This document shows, in pieces, positions 1-8,204 of a DNA stretch of 33,239 bases (position 1 is its first letter; each line of letters starts with the position of its first letter). This DNA comes from Pelotomaculum sp. UBA1371. GTDB lineage: Bacteria; Bacillota; Desulfotomaculia; Desulfotomaculales; Pelotomaculaceae. The notes under the pieces were generated by a model, which did no database searches, was not told the origin of the DNA, and worked only from the letters and a program-made list of their open reading frames with translations. A program made the translations under genes and the position numbers. The stretch spans positions 29,674 through 62,912 of the forward strand of contig DBRJ01000007.1 in NCBI GenBank assembly GCA_002305915.1. The letters run 5' to 3'.

Positions 1-30
1 TTTAATTGACACGTAGGCTAACACAGTCAC

Positions 31-996
31 CTACACATCAGCCACAATTTTGCCTGTATCCGTTAAATCGTAGTCACCCAAACCCTGAAGTTCCTTTTTG
101 AATTCCGGGGATTGCAAGATTTCCAGGACAGCTTGAAAATAAGGCTTGTTTATGTCTTCTTTCTTCATCACCAGTTCATACCGTTCCTTTTGCAAGGGAA
201 CAAAATCAATTTCCCGGACCTGCATGGATGTCTTTTCGTTGCCCAGGCCCACATCGGCTTCACCCCGGGCAACGGTACTGGCCACGGCAAAATGGGAGAA
301 TTCCTCTTCTTCGTAGCCGTTTATTTGCCTGCTGTCCAACCCCAGACGCCGGATTTGCTCGTCAAGCAGGACCCGGGTGCCGCAGCCCTTTTCCCTGTTA
401 ATAAAACGCAAATCCGGACGGGTTAAATCCTCCCAACTTTGAATACCCTTTGGGTTGCCCCTGGCCACGTAAAACCCCTGCATTCTTTGGGCCAGGTGGA
501 CAATCAGCGTAGGGATGCCTGGAAGCAGACGGCGCACGTAGGGGATATTATATAGATCTCTTTCCCCTGCCCAGAGGTGCACCGCAGACATATGGGCTTT
601 TCCCTGGTAAAGGGCCATAAGGCCTTTGAAACTGCCGACGTTGTGCCTTAACGCGCTAATCCCACTGGGATGCCGCTCCAGGTAACGGGTTAGTATATCC
701 AGAAGAACGTCCTGTCCGCAAATAACTACATTCTGCGGGGCGCCGAAGTGCTCCTCTGTAACGGGGGTCTGAACCGGGGGAGTGGGTGTTGTGGCGGGAG
801 TTGTCATTGTCATGGCTTGCTCCATCTTTTTACCCTGCCTCTTGTAGTCCTCAACATCCCGCAAGTCAACTCGAATTTTGCGTCCAATCCGGTAGGCCGG
901 CAGCGCTCCGCGTTTGATCAGTTCGTAAACTGTATTCTTAGCAATTTTAAGTGTATTTGCCACTTCCTCTGGAGTTAGAGAAATATCTTCTTTCAT
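31..996 (-). CDS. HTH (excisionase/MerR-like) + PBP-like domain regulator
   Basis: A 321-residue protein, probably a transcriptional regulator that senses a small ligand linked to molybdenum or tungsten metabolism. Residues ~4-55 are an excisionase-type helix-turn-helix (motifs LTPEEVANTL, KNTVYELIKRG, YRIGRKIRV). A Thr/Pro-rich linker follows, then a periplasmic-binding-protein-like domain from ~85 to the end, with no signal peptide. That domain is clearly similar to the C-terminal half of the MoeA fusion at 13961-15886 (shared NVGSF.GL.AL, GNP.GI, GYDL.D.GK). An upstream in-frame start exists at 1149, but the ATG at 996 is preceded by GGAGGGG at good spacing and gives a clean HTH start. The gene is divergent from modABC, so control of that operon is a natural inference. 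The ligand is not visible from sequence. Confidence 0.85.
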   Translation of the reverse strand: MKEDISLTPEEVANTLKIAKNTVYELIKRGALPAYRIGRKIRVDLRDVEDYKRQGKKMEQAMTMTTPATTPTPPVQTPVTEEHFGAPQNVVICGQDVLLDILTRYLERHPSGISALRHNVGSFKGLMALYQGKAHMSAVHLWAGERDLYNIPYVRRLLPGIPTLIVHLAQRMQGFYVARGNPKGIQSWEDLTRPDLRFINREKGCGTRVLLDEQIRRLGLDSRQINGYEEEEFSHFAVASTVARGEADVGLGNEKTSMQVREIDFVPLQKERYELVMKKEDINKPYFQAVLEILQSPEFKKELQGLGDYDLTDTGKIVADV

Positions 997-1601
997 TTTC
1001 CCCTCCATTGATCTTCTTTCACGTATTATTATATCATTTTTTCTCTTAACAATCTTTAGTAGTGTTAAATTATGTCTTGCCCGGCCTTGTTGATTGAAAA
1101 AGTAAAACAAATTATCTCGAAAAAACCCGAAGCCGGACAAAGTTCTCATTGGGAGACAAACCTGGAGAACAAGCTTAGTCTGTTAAAGATATAGCCACTA
1201 TCAAAAATTAACTGCCCTTAGTGCGGTCGGAGCAGGGCGGCGCCGGCAATAGACAGGGCAAGTTCAAACATAATATAACATTACAAAAAGTACTTTAAGG
1301 CCATAAGGAACTATTCCGCAAGCTCCCCGGATAATGATAAAATAATTCACTGGAGATGTCAAACCGGTCACGGCAAAGCCGGCGGGAAGGCTAATCAGTA
1401 CTTGGCAATCAAAACATAAAGAGAATAATGAGCAAATAAGACGGGCTGGCCAGGATTGTCCTTGACAAACATAATGCCCCGGGCTTATCATGATTATAGT
1501 GATGTTATGTGAAGTTTTATTATGTTACGTTATTGCAAGGATTCTTTGTTTGATTGTATTGACTTTTTTGCAGACAATTTTATTCTCAAGGGGGTAAAAA
1601 A
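997..1601. other. Divergent intergenic region between the HTH-PBP gene and modA
   Basis: About 600 bases without a convincing gene; the open frames here lack ribosome binding sites and protein-like composition. It must hold the promoters of both divergent genes. A candidate modA promoter is annotated separately. AT-rich stretches containing TTATGT or ATAACAT words occur near 1268-1284 and 1502-1535 and could be operator sites. I see no riboswitch I can name. Confidence 0.6.
1462..1491 (+). promoter_or_regulatory. Candidate sigma-A promoter for modABC
   Basis: TTGACA at 1462-1467 is a consensus -35 box. TATCAT at 1486-1491 is a moderate -10 box at 18 bp spacing. It lies about 110 bp upstream of the modA start. 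The downstream leader holds two TTATGT-like words (1505-1535) that could bind a repressor such as the ModE-like protein or the HTH-PBP protein; this is inference. Confidence 0.45.
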
Positions 1602-2396
1602 TTGAAGAAACTGTTGTTGTTGGGACTTATGCTTATTGTGTTGACAGCCGTTGCAGGCTGTGGCGGCGGCGAAGGGCAACCCCAGGCCGGGGTGGAACCG
1701 GTGAATTTGACTATTGCGGCAGCGGCCAGCCTTCAGGACGCTGCGGGAGAGTTGAAGACCATTTACGAGCAGCAGCAGGCAGGGGTTAAGATAACCTATA
1801 ATTTTGCTTCCTCCGGCACCCTGCAGAAACAAATTGAGGAGGGTGCTCCGGCCGATTTGTTTATGTCCGCAGGAAAGTCCCAGATGGATGCCCTGGCCGA
1901 AAAGGGACTGATTATAGATGTTTCCCGTAAAGATCTTCTGGGCAACGAACTGGTTTTAATAACAGGGAAAGACGGCAGTCTCAGCAGCTTTGAAGAGTTA
2001 ACAGGTGCGAGCGTTGTCAAAGTCGGTGTCGGTACGCCGGAAACGGTGCCTGCCGGCAAATATGCCAAGGAAGCGTTAACGCATTTGGATCTCTGGGACA
2101 AAATTGAAGCAAAACTTGTTTTGGCCAAGGATGTACGCCAGGTGCTTACATATGTGGAAACTGGCAACGCGGATGCAGGCCTTGTCTACCGTTCCGATAC
2201 GGTAGGCAGCGATAAGATTAGAATTGTTGCCGCCGCCCCGGCCGGATCTCATAAACCAATCGTTTACCCCATGGCTGTCATAAAGAGTACTAAATATCAG
2301 AAAGAGGCTGAAGACTTTGCCGGCTTTCTGCAGAGTGCTGAAGCAGCCCGGGTTTTTGAAAAATATGGTTTCAAGCCCCTTGAAACCAACAGCTAA
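1602..2396 (+). CDS. modA: Molybdate ABC transporter substrate-binding lipoprotein ModA
   Basis: Binds molybdate (and probably tungstate) outside the membrane and delivers it to ModB. The 264-residue protein starts at a TTG after AAGGGGG. It has a lipoprotein signal peptide with lipobox AVAGC and lipidated Cys20. The mature domain shows the ModA pattern: AAASLQDAAGEL at the start of the fold, FASSGTLQKQI, PADLFMSAG, VGVGTPETVPAGKYA, and a C-terminal FLQSAEAARVFEKYGF. These are family anion-site segments. The length is normal. modB follows after three bases, so the two are co-transcribed. Confidence 0.93.
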   Translation: MKKLLLLGLMLIVLTAVAGCGGGEGQPQAGVEPVNLTIAAAASLQDAAGELKTIYEQQQAGVKITYNFASSGTLQKQIEEGAPADLFMSAGKSQMDALAEKGLIIDVSRKDLLGNELVLITGKDGSLSSFEELTGASVVKVGVGTPETVPAGKYAKEALTHLDLWDKIEAKLVLAKDVRQVLTYVETGNADAGLVYRSDTVGSDKIRIVAAAPAGSHKPIVYPMAVIKSTKYQKEAEDFAGFLQSAEAARVFEKYGFKPLETNS

Positions 2397-2399
2397 AAC

Positions 2400-3071
2400 A
2401 TGTTTACGCAGCTGACCGACTGGTTCCCGGTACTGCTATCCCTGCGGGTAGCCTTTATCTCAGTGTTTATTATCAGCTTTCTGGGGCTGCCCCTGGCCAG
2501 ACTGATGGCCCGCCGGGAGTTTTACGGCAAAGAGTTTGTAGAAGCCGCCATAACGTTGCCGCTGGTACTGCCGCCCTCTGTTGTGGGTTATGCTTTGCTC
2601 GTTGTTATAGGCAAAAACGGCCTTTTAGGTAAAACTCTGGCCGGTATGGGTATTACGCTGGTTTTTACATGGTATGCAGTGGTTCTGGCAGCAACTGTTG
2701 TGGCTTTTCCCTTGATGTACCAGAGCGCCAAGGCGGCTTTTCAAAGTGTTGACGTTAATTTGGAGAAGGCTGCCAGAACCCTGGGGGCCGGAGAGGTGAG
2801 AATATTTTTCACGGTCACTCTCCCCCTGGCCTGGCCCGGTATTGTCGCCGGCCTGGTGCTGTCCTTTGCCCGCGCCCTGGGTGAGTTTGGCGCCACCCTG
2901 ATGGTGGCGGGTAATATTCCGGGCCAGACCCAGACCATCCCCACGGCCATTTATTTTGCAGTGGAATCAGGGAGGAACGAAGCAGCCAGGACCCTGGTGG
3001 CGATCATTACGGTATTCAGCTTCCTTGTTATATTCTGGGTCAACCGCTGGGCTAAAAAACAAAAGCATTGA
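2400..3071 (+). CDS. modB: Molybdate ABC transporter permease ModB
   Basis: Membrane channel of the molybdate importer, 223 residues with about five or six hydrophobic helices. The EAA loop that contacts the ATPase is visible as LEKAARTLGAGE followed by TLPLAWPGI. The conserved ARALGEFGATLMVAGNIPG segment is typical of ModB and related permeases. The ATG lies three bases after the modA stop with no strong ribosome binding site, which suggests translational coupling. A 250-base gap separates it from the ATPase gene. Confidence 0.93.
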   Translation: MFTQLTDWFPVLLSLRVAFISVFIISFLGLPLARLMARREFYGKEFVEAAITLPLVLPPSVVGYALLVVIGKNGLLGKTLAGMGITLVFTWYAVVLAATVVAFPLMYQSAKAAFQSVDVNLEKAARTLGAGEVRIFFTVTLPLAWPGIVAGLVLSFARALGEFGATLMVAGNIPGQTQTIPTAIYFAVESGRNEAARTLVAIITVFSFLVIFWVNRWAKKQKH

Positions 3072-3322
3072 AGCTTAAGCGACTACGGCCGGACTTAATT
3101 ACTGGTGCCGCGTTGTTTTGGGACAGCCGCGTGTGAATCTACAGCGGGATACAGTTTTCCACTTTTTTGTTAGCTCCCACATGAAATGTTATTGTTCTTA
3201 AGAGCATGGCATAACCTGTAAAGAATATGTGGAGTATGGCAGTAAGCATTATTTTATTTAGCGAAGCCGAAAATCCGGGTAATCTACCCATGATTATAAC
3301 GGCATTTTATGAGGTGATTCAG

Positions 3323-4033
3323 TTGTTGGAAGCTCAACTGACTAAAAAATTATGGCATTTTAAGCTTGATGTTCATTTTAAAGTTAAAAATCAGATCCTT
3401 TTGTTATGGGGACATTCCGGCTCCGGGAAAACCACTATTCTACACCTTCTGGCAGGCCTGCTACAGCCGGATTCCGGTTTTGTTAAAGTTAATGAACGCC
3501 TGCTCTATTCGGATGCGGAAAAAATCAATGTATCCCCGCAAGCAAGGAATATCGGCTATCTATTTCAGGAATACGCCCTTTTTCCCCATATGACGGTCAG
3601 ACAAAATGTTTTTTACGGCCTGAAATGTAAAAAATGCAAAGGGGATGAACCATTGGTTGATCCCGTGGAACTGCTAAACTCTTTTGGTGTCGGGCATCTC
3701 CTTGACCGGTACCCCCGGCAGCTATCCGGAGGTGAAAAACAAAGGGTGGCCCTGGCCAGGGCTCTGGCAGTCCGGCCACGGGTACTGCTGCTGGATGAGC
3801 CCTTCAGCGCTGTCGATAAAAAAACCAGGGTGGGGCTCCGGAAGGAATTAAGGAAATTGCACGAGCAGTGGCAGATACCTTTTATCCTGGTTACCCACGA
3901 TGAAGAAGATGCCAGTTACCTGGGGGATGAAGTCATTCATCTGGAAAAGGGCCGAATGAGGGATCTGACCACATCTTTTACCGGTTATGCCAGGGGTTTA
4001 CGTGCTGACAATACGGCTTATGTGCAAATGTGA
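3323..4033 (+). CDS. modC: Molybdate ABC transporter ATPase ModC, lacking the TOBE/Mop domain
   Basis: ATP-hydrolysing subunit of the ModABC importer, 236 residues. It shows Walker A GHSGSGKTT, a Q-loop in LFQEYALFPHMTV, signature LSGGEKQRVALARAL, Walker B VLLLDEPFSAVD and the switch His in THDEEDA. It stops soon after the ATPase core, so the C-terminal molybdate-binding TOBE/Mop region of E. coli ModC is absent; the ATPase at 5670 keeps such a region. I chose the TTG at 3323 because GAGGTGA lies five bases upstream and the protein then begins MLEAQL, as ModC proteins often do; TTG 3326 is equally possible. An upstream ATG at 3227 would add 32 residues unlike the family. Confidence 0.88.
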   Translation: MLEAQLTKKLWHFKLDVHFKVKNQILLLWGHSGSGKTTILHLLAGLLQPDSGFVKVNERLLYSDAEKINVSPQARNIGYLFQEYALFPHMTVRQNVFYGLKCKKCKGDEPLVDPVELLNSFGVGHLLDRYPRQLSGGEKQRVALARALAVRPRVLLLDEPFSAVDKKTRVGLRKELRKLHEQWQIPFILVTHDEEDASYLGDEVIHLEKGRMRDLTTSFTGYARGLRADNTAYVQM

Positions 4034-4049
4034 GGTGAGTGGTAAAATC

Positions 4050-4853
4050 ATGCGGTTAAGGAAAGCATTAACTCTAATTTCCGGGCTGCTTATAGCTGGA
4101 ATGATTCTCTCCGCTTGCGCCAATCAGTTACCGGAGGAGCCGAATTCTTCCGCTACGCCACAGGAACAACAAAAAACCCTATTTGCTTACGTGGGGGCCG
4201 GTCTCAAAGAGCCTGTGACAGAACTGGCTGCGATATATGAACAAGAAACCGGAGTCAAGGTGGAGTTGACGTTCAATAATACGGGAGCCCTGCTCGGTCA
4301 GCTGGATACCGTAAAAAAAGGCGATATTTACATGCCCGGCGGTATGTCCTACCTGGATAAGGCTAAGAAAAAAGGTCACATAGATGAAATCGTGGGGCCG
4401 GTAGCCGTACACGCTCCAGTAATAATTACGCCCAGGGGAAACCCGGCCGGAATATCCAGCCTCATGGATTTAGCCCGGCCCGGAGTTAAGGTGATCCTGC
4501 CCGAAAAGGAAGCCACCGCCATGGGGCAGGCAGCTTTCAAGATGTTTAACCGGCTTGGTATTGCTGAGCAAGTGGAGAAAAATGTGCTGGCCTATGTTGA
4601 AACTGCGCCAAAGGTTTCCACTTCAATTATGATGGGGCAGGGTGATGCGGGGATTGCCGAATACAACAACGCTGTTAATTGTAAGGATAAAGTTGACATG
4701 ATTGAGATCGATGAATCCATAAACATCGTGGATGAGGTTCCGTGCGCGTCGTTAATATATTCCGGCAATAAAGAAGAGACTAAAAAGTTTTTGGAGTTTA
4801 TGAAAAATGAAGGACCTGCAGTGTTTGCAAAGCACGGCTTTAAAACAAAATAG
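4050..4853 (+). CDS. Molybdate/tungstate-type substrate-binding lipoprotein (second system)
   Basis: A second oxyanion-binding lipoprotein of 267 residues, distinct from ModA at 1602. It has a signal peptide with lipobox LSAC and Cys23. The mature domain carries TELAAIYEQETGVKVEL, FNNTGALLGQL, GDIYMPGG, a central MGQAAFKMFNRLG, and a C-terminal FAKHGF like other ModA/WtpA-type proteins. The ATG at 4050 is preceded by GAGGTGA 11 bases upstream and directly follows modC. A longer frame from 3987 would overlap modC and bury the signal peptide. Whether it prefers tungstate, molybdate or another oxyanion cannot be read from sequence. Confidence 0.85.
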   Translation: MRLRKALTLISGLLIAGMILSACANQLPEEPNSSATPQEQQKTLFAYVGAGLKEPVTELAAIYEQETGVKVELTFNNTGALLGQLDTVKKGDIYMPGGMSYLDKAKKKGHIDEIVGPVAVHAPVIITPRGNPAGISSLMDLARPGVKVILPEKEATAMGQAAFKMFNRLGIAEQVEKNVLAYVETAPKVSTSIMMGQGDAGIAEYNNAVNCKDKVDMIEIDESINIVDEVPCASLIYSGNKEETKKFLEFMKNEGPAVFAKHGFKTK

Positions 4854-4890
4854 GGTTTTTGCGCCGGCACAAACAAATCCCTTAAAAAGT

Positions 4891-5673
4891 ATGAAAATTA
4901 ACTGGCTGCAGCTTTCATTCGGCCTTGTCTTTGTGGTTTTAACAGGTTTTATGGCTGCATTGATCGGCGGCCTCTTCGTTTATGGAAAAGGGGATTTTCT
5001 TGCTGTCCTGCGCAACCCGGAGTTTCGCTTTGCCCTGCTATTTACCCTCTGGACCTCTGTGACGGCTACGCTATTGGCGGCGCTGATAGCCATACCGGCC
5101 GGTTACGTTCTCTCCAGGCAACGCTTTCCCGGTAAGGCGCTAATCGAGACATTAATGGATATCCCTATTGTTTTACCTCCCCTGGTCAGCGGAGTAGCTC
5201 TTTTGATTCTCCTGGGCCCCGTTTTGGGTGAAGTATTAACAAGGTTTTCTCTGGATGTTGTTTTTTCTGCACGGGGAGTTGTCGTGGCCCAGTGTTTTAT
5301 TGCAACTCCCTTTGCCATCAGAGCTTTTAAGCAGGCATTTGATTCAATTGATCCCCGCCTGGAAAAAGTTGCCCGCACACTGGGGTTTTCCCAGGGAATG
5401 GTATTTCTGAAGGTTACTCTCCCTTTGGCCAAGGGCTGCATCTTGTCCGGCTTAACCATGACCTGGGCCAGAGCCCTGGGGGAATTCGGAGCCACGGCCA
5501 TTCTTGCCGGTATAACCAGGATGAAAACAGAAACACTTTCAGTCGCCATATTTTTAAACATGTCCATTGGAGACATTCAGTTTGCCATGTCCGTATCCAT
5601 GATTATGCTGTTCCTGGCCTTGCTTTTAATGTCTTTATTCAAGTTCTTCACCAGCTCAGAGGTGAGCCAATGA
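4891..5673 (+). CDS. Molybdate/tungstate-type ABC permease (second system)
   Basis: Membrane permease of the second oxyanion importer, about 260 residues with five or six hydrophobic segments. The EAA loop is LEKVARTLGFSQG followed by TLPLAKG, and the WARALGEFGATAILAGI segment is the ModB/WtpB family hallmark. The start is uncertain: ATG 4891 puts the first helix at the N-terminus, whereas ATG 4807 would overlap the binding-protein gene and add a hydrophilic leader. Neither has a strong ribosome binding site. The stop overlaps the next start (ATGA at 5670), so it is translationally coupled to the ATPase gene. Confidence 0.88.
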   Translation: MKINWLQLSFGLVFVVLTGFMAALIGGLFVYGKGDFLAVLRNPEFRFALLFTLWTSVTATLLAALIAIPAGYVLSRQRFPGKALIETLMDIPIVLPPLVSGVALLILLGPVLGEVLTRFSLDVVFSARGVVVAQCFIATPFAIRAFKQAFDSIDPRLEKVARTLGFSQGMVFLKVTLPLAKGCILSGLTMTWARALGEFGATAILAGITRMKTETLSVAIFLNMSIGDIQFAMSVSMIMLFLALLLMSLFKFFTSSEVSQ

Positions 5674-6830
5674 GCCGGGTTCTGCTTGAAGTAGCTGACT
5701 TGCGGGTAAAAGCAGGCGGTTTTTTGCTGCGGGATATCAATTTTGAGATGATGGGCGATGAATACCTGGTGATTCTAGGTCCCACGGGGAGCGGCAAGAC
5801 TGTCCTGCTCGAGTCCCTGGCCGGTTTGCGTGATATTGCCGGGGGTCGGGTTTGTTTGAATGGCAAGGATATTACCCATGAGCCGCCCGAAAATAGATAC
5901 CTGGGTTTTGCCTATCAGGACGGCCTGCTTTACAACTTCTTATCTGTGCGGGAAAACGTTTTGTTTGGCGCCAGGGCCAGGGGAATGGCGGGGGATCCCG
6001 GCGTTATCCGGAGGATGGAGCAGTTGGTGGAGAGTATGGGGATTTCCCACTTACTGGACCGCTCACCTAAGAATCTCAGTGGGGGAGAAAGGCAAAGGGT
6101 ATCCCTGGCCAGAGCCATTTTGACCCGACCCGAAGTACTCTTGCTGGATGAACCTCTTTCCGCCCTGGACCCGCAAACAAGACACGCCATGCAGCTTTTG
6201 CTGAAGGAGATTCATTCAGCGGAAGGTCTGGGTATTATTCACGTGACCCATGATTTTTCCGAGACTTTGCAGCTGGGAACCAGGGTTATCATTATGAATA
6301 ACGGCCGGATGGAACAGGTGGGGCACCCGAAAGAGGTGTTTTTTTATCCGGCGACAGAATTTTCGGCAAAGTTTATCGGCATGGAAAACATTATAAGAGG
6401 CATAATCAGAAAAGATAATCAGGGGCAACTATGGTTTGTTCTTGAAAACGGAGACTTGAACTTCGGGCCGCTTTCGGAAGGGAGTTTCGGGACGGGACAA
6501 TTGCCGCAAACTGATGAACCTGCTATCTTGCTTGTGCGTGCCGGCAATATCCGCCTTGAACATGGCGACCCGCCGGTTACAGCAGTCAACTGCTGGGAAG
6601 CCGTCATCCGGAACGTGTTTTTCGACAGGACCCATGTCGACGTTTACTGTGACGGAAAAGGCCTGTGGCGGACCAGCCTTTCCTTCTTCGAGTGGGAGAA
6701 CCTTGGACTGGGGGAAGGTGACCGGGTAAGGTTATCTGTCCGACCGCAGGACATCCACCTTATTTCCGGGGAAGGACACTGTGACGCTGAGGCGATGCCT
6801 TCCAAAGGGTTTAAAAAATATGTTTTCTGA
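5670..6830 (+). CDS. Molybdate/tungstate-type ABC ATPase with C-terminal TOBE region
   Basis: Energises the second oxyanion importer; 386 residues. ATPase core: Walker A GPTGSGKTV, Q-loop FAYQDGLLYNFLSV, signature LSGGERQRVSLARAI, Walker B VLLLDEPLSALD, switch His in THDFSE. From about residue 235 there is an extra region (NIIRGIIRKDNQG to RLSVRPQDIHL) with the pattern of TOBE/Mop domains, which in ModC/WtpC proteins can bind the anion for feedback control. The start overlaps the permease stop by four bases. It might also serve the orphan TupB-like permease at 9088, which has no ATPase beside it; that is inference. Confidence 0.9.
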   Translation: MSRVLLEVADLRVKAGGFLLRDINFEMMGDEYLVILGPTGSGKTVLLESLAGLRDIAGGRVCLNGKDITHEPPENRYLGFAYQDGLLYNFLSVRENVLFGARARGMAGDPGVIRRMEQLVESMGISHLLDRSPKNLSGGERQRVSLARAILTRPEVLLLDEPLSALDPQTRHAMQLLLKEIHSAEGLGIIHVTHDFSETLQLGTRVIIMNNGRMEQVGHPKEVFFYPATEFSAKFIGMENIIRGIIRKDNQGQLWFVLENGDLNFGPLSEGSFGTGQLPQTDEPAILLVRAGNIRLEHGDPPVTAVNCWEAVIRNVFFDRTHVDVYCDGKGLWRTSLSFFEWENLGLGEGDRVRLSVRPQDIHLISGEGHCDAEAMPSKGFKKYVF

Positions 6831-6931
6831 AAAACACCCGGTTGTCAACACAGCGCCTACAGGGGAAGAAAAACTAAATCATGTTTTTTGGGGTTATGAA
6901 ATTGTTAAAAATATCCGGAGGTGCATTTGAT

Positions 6932-7690
6932 ATGAAGGAACAGTCCACCCGATCATTTTTTTTTGAAAACCTGCGTCAGGAGTTGGACCGCCTTGCGGAT
7001 GAGCTCCAGTTGAAAAAAACCCAGGTTTCCGTCAGGGCTTCCGCCTTGAGTCCCGAGGATGCCCTGGGTTCCACCAAAAGAAAGGATTTTGTGTTGCTCC
7101 AGGGTAAGGAGCGCCTGCTGCAGGCCGATATTCTGGGCTGTAAGGGCCAGGCCTTTACAAGCGCCCAGGGTGATTTTGACGGAACCCTGGAAGATGTCCT
7201 GGACATGCAACTGGATGATGATTTTCAACGGGCTGTCAGCGTTGCTTCCCTGAACGCGGTTGCCTGCTGCGCAGGCAAGGCAACCAACACCATTCACTGC
7301 CGGGACAAAGGGCCCGAATTGTGCGCCCGCCAGGTAGTTGGTTATTTTAAGGAGAACTTTGGTCAACCCAATATTTTAATGATTGGTTACCAGCCGGCTC
7401 TGGCGGAAGCTCTGAATCCTGCCTTTAACCTGGTGGTCCTTGACCTGGACCCGGCCAACATCGGAAAAACAAAAAACGGTGTGCTGATTAATGACGGAGC
7501 GGCTGACTTGTCTGAACGGCTCGCAGCCTGTGATGTAATTTTTGCAACCGGGAGCATCATCTGCAATAATACTGTAGATGTGTTTTACCGGAGCGGCAAG
7601 CCGCTGATTTTCTACGGCTCAACAGCTGCCGGTGCTGCTGCGCTGCTGGACCTGCCGCGTTATTGTCCCGAATCCACCGCAGGTAAATAA
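6932..7690 (+). CDS. DUF364 / Rossmann-like putative heavy-metal chelation protein
   Basis: A 252-residue cytoplasmic protein that resembles the DUF364 family (Rossmann-like, annotated in Pfam as putative heavy-metal chelation). Recognisable segments are SVASLNAVACCAG near residue 110, NILMIGYQPALAEAL, NLVVLDLDP, DVIFATGSIICNNT and LIFYGSTAAGAAALL. Several cysteines (a CC pair, then HC and LC) cluster at residues ~112-130. The start at 6932 has GGAGGTG eight bases upstream; an earlier ATG at 6881 lacks one. It lies about 100 bases after the second transporter's ATPase gene and probably shares its operon. Biochemical function is unknown; a link to Mo/W handling comes only from context. Confidence 0.7.
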   Translation: MKEQSTRSFFFENLRQELDRLADELQLKKTQVSVRASALSPEDALGSTKRKDFVLLQGKERLLQADILGCKGQAFTSAQGDFDGTLEDVLDMQLDDDFQRAVSVASLNAVACCAGKATNTIHCRDKGPELCARQVVGYFKENFGQPNILMIGYQPALAEALNPAFNLVVLDLDPANIGKTKNGVLINDGAADLSERLAACDVIFATGSIICNNTVDVFYRSGKPLIFYGSTAAGAAALLDLPRYCPESTAGK

Positions 7691-7760
7691 GAGTTGTCAA
7701 AATCCGCAGCAAAGAACCCTGTGTGCCGCAGTTAAATAAATGGGTCTTTGAGAAGAAACA

Positions 7761-7862
7761 GCATTTTTTTAATGTTGTAGAGAGAGAATCAACATTAAAA
7801 TGCAAAATATCTCTTGCTGCAGGTATACATGTATATTGTAATTCATTTATATTTTGCATTTT
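7761..7862 (+). repeat. Overlapping inverted repeats (alternative hairpins)
   Basis: Segment 1 (7761-7777) pairs with segment 2 (7790-7803, CAACATTAAAATGC), leaving three extra T in arm 1. Part of segment 2 (7797-7810, AAAATGCAAAATAT) is also a perfect 14-base inverted repeat of segment 3 (7849-7862, ATATTTTGCATTTT). The shared bases 7797-7803 can be in only one of the two stems. That geometry is typical of attenuators and riboswitches, but decayed mobile-element ends are also possible. Confidence 0.55.
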
Positions 7863-7900
7863 TAGCTCAAGAAACAAAGGGCATGTACCAAATTGAACCG

Positions 7901-7933
7901 GATCCTGCGTAAGCCTGTCTCTGTATGGAACAG
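7901..7933 (+). terminator. Stem-loop, possible terminator
   Basis: AGCCTGTCTCTGT pairs with ACAGAAACAGGCT with a single mismatch across a five-base loop, and a modest T-rich stretch follows (TTTGGTTT). It could end transcripts from the upstream operon before the moaD promoter. The weak T-tract keeps confidence moderate. Confidence 0.5.
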
Positions 7934-8062
7934 AAACAGGCTTTGGTTTCCATTAGGCCCCGGGGGGGTAGGTTATGGCTGTTCTTTAGAGGAACAAAAG
8001 GAAACTGTCCTTAATCTGTTGTTTTGGTATATATGTTGCATATTGGAAACAAGTGAGGGGTT

Positions 8063-8136
8063 TTGACTCTGTGGTTTGCCCATTTTCCGCCAACTGTAGA
8101 GTCAAGATTGTCCTGTAAATGTTCCTATGATATAAT
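8063..8136 (+). promoter_or_regulatory. Promoter with upstream inverted repeat for the moaD/modE-like/tupB operon
   Basis: The -35 box TTGTCC (8108-8113) and perfect -10 box TATAAT (8131-8136) are 17 bp apart, about 70 bp before the moaD start. Immediately upstream lies an inverted repeat, TTGACTCT (8063-8070) and AGAGTCAA (8098-8105), with 27 bases between arms. Its position next to the -35 box suits an activator or repressor site. Which protein binds is unknown; the ModE-like product of this operon is one candidate. Confidence 0.6.
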
Positions 8137-8204
8137 TTAATGGCTTTAATGTGAAGGTTTTTTGGGGGTGCGCCCTGTATTTCAACGAAGGGGGTTGAGG
8201 TTTT

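Larger units (their letters stand above)
7691..8204. other. Structured 514-base intergenic region before moaD
   Basis: No gene is supported here. The region holds a pair of overlapping inverted repeats that could form mutually exclusive hairpins (7761-7862), a GC-rich hairpin (7901-7933), and a strong promoter preceded by an inverted repeat (8063-8136), each annotated separately. I looked for a molybdenum-cofactor riboswitch but cannot claim one from memory of the consensus. Confidence 0.6.

Noticed and set aside
1264..1832. Small minus-strand frames near the modA promoter
   Set aside because: No ribosome binding sites, odd composition, and overlap with modA and its promoter.
3227..3322. N-terminal extension of modC from ATG 3227
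   Set aside because: The extra 32 residues do not resemble ModC, and a good ribosome binding site sits just before TTG 3323.
5103..5576. 157-residue minus-strand frame inside the second permease gene
   Set aside because: Antisense of a clear ABC permease; no supporting ribosome binding site or motif.
7691..8204. Molybdenum-cofactor riboswitch before moaD
   Set aside because: Context is suitable and hairpins exist, but I could not match the conserved Moco motif from memory, so no class is claimed.
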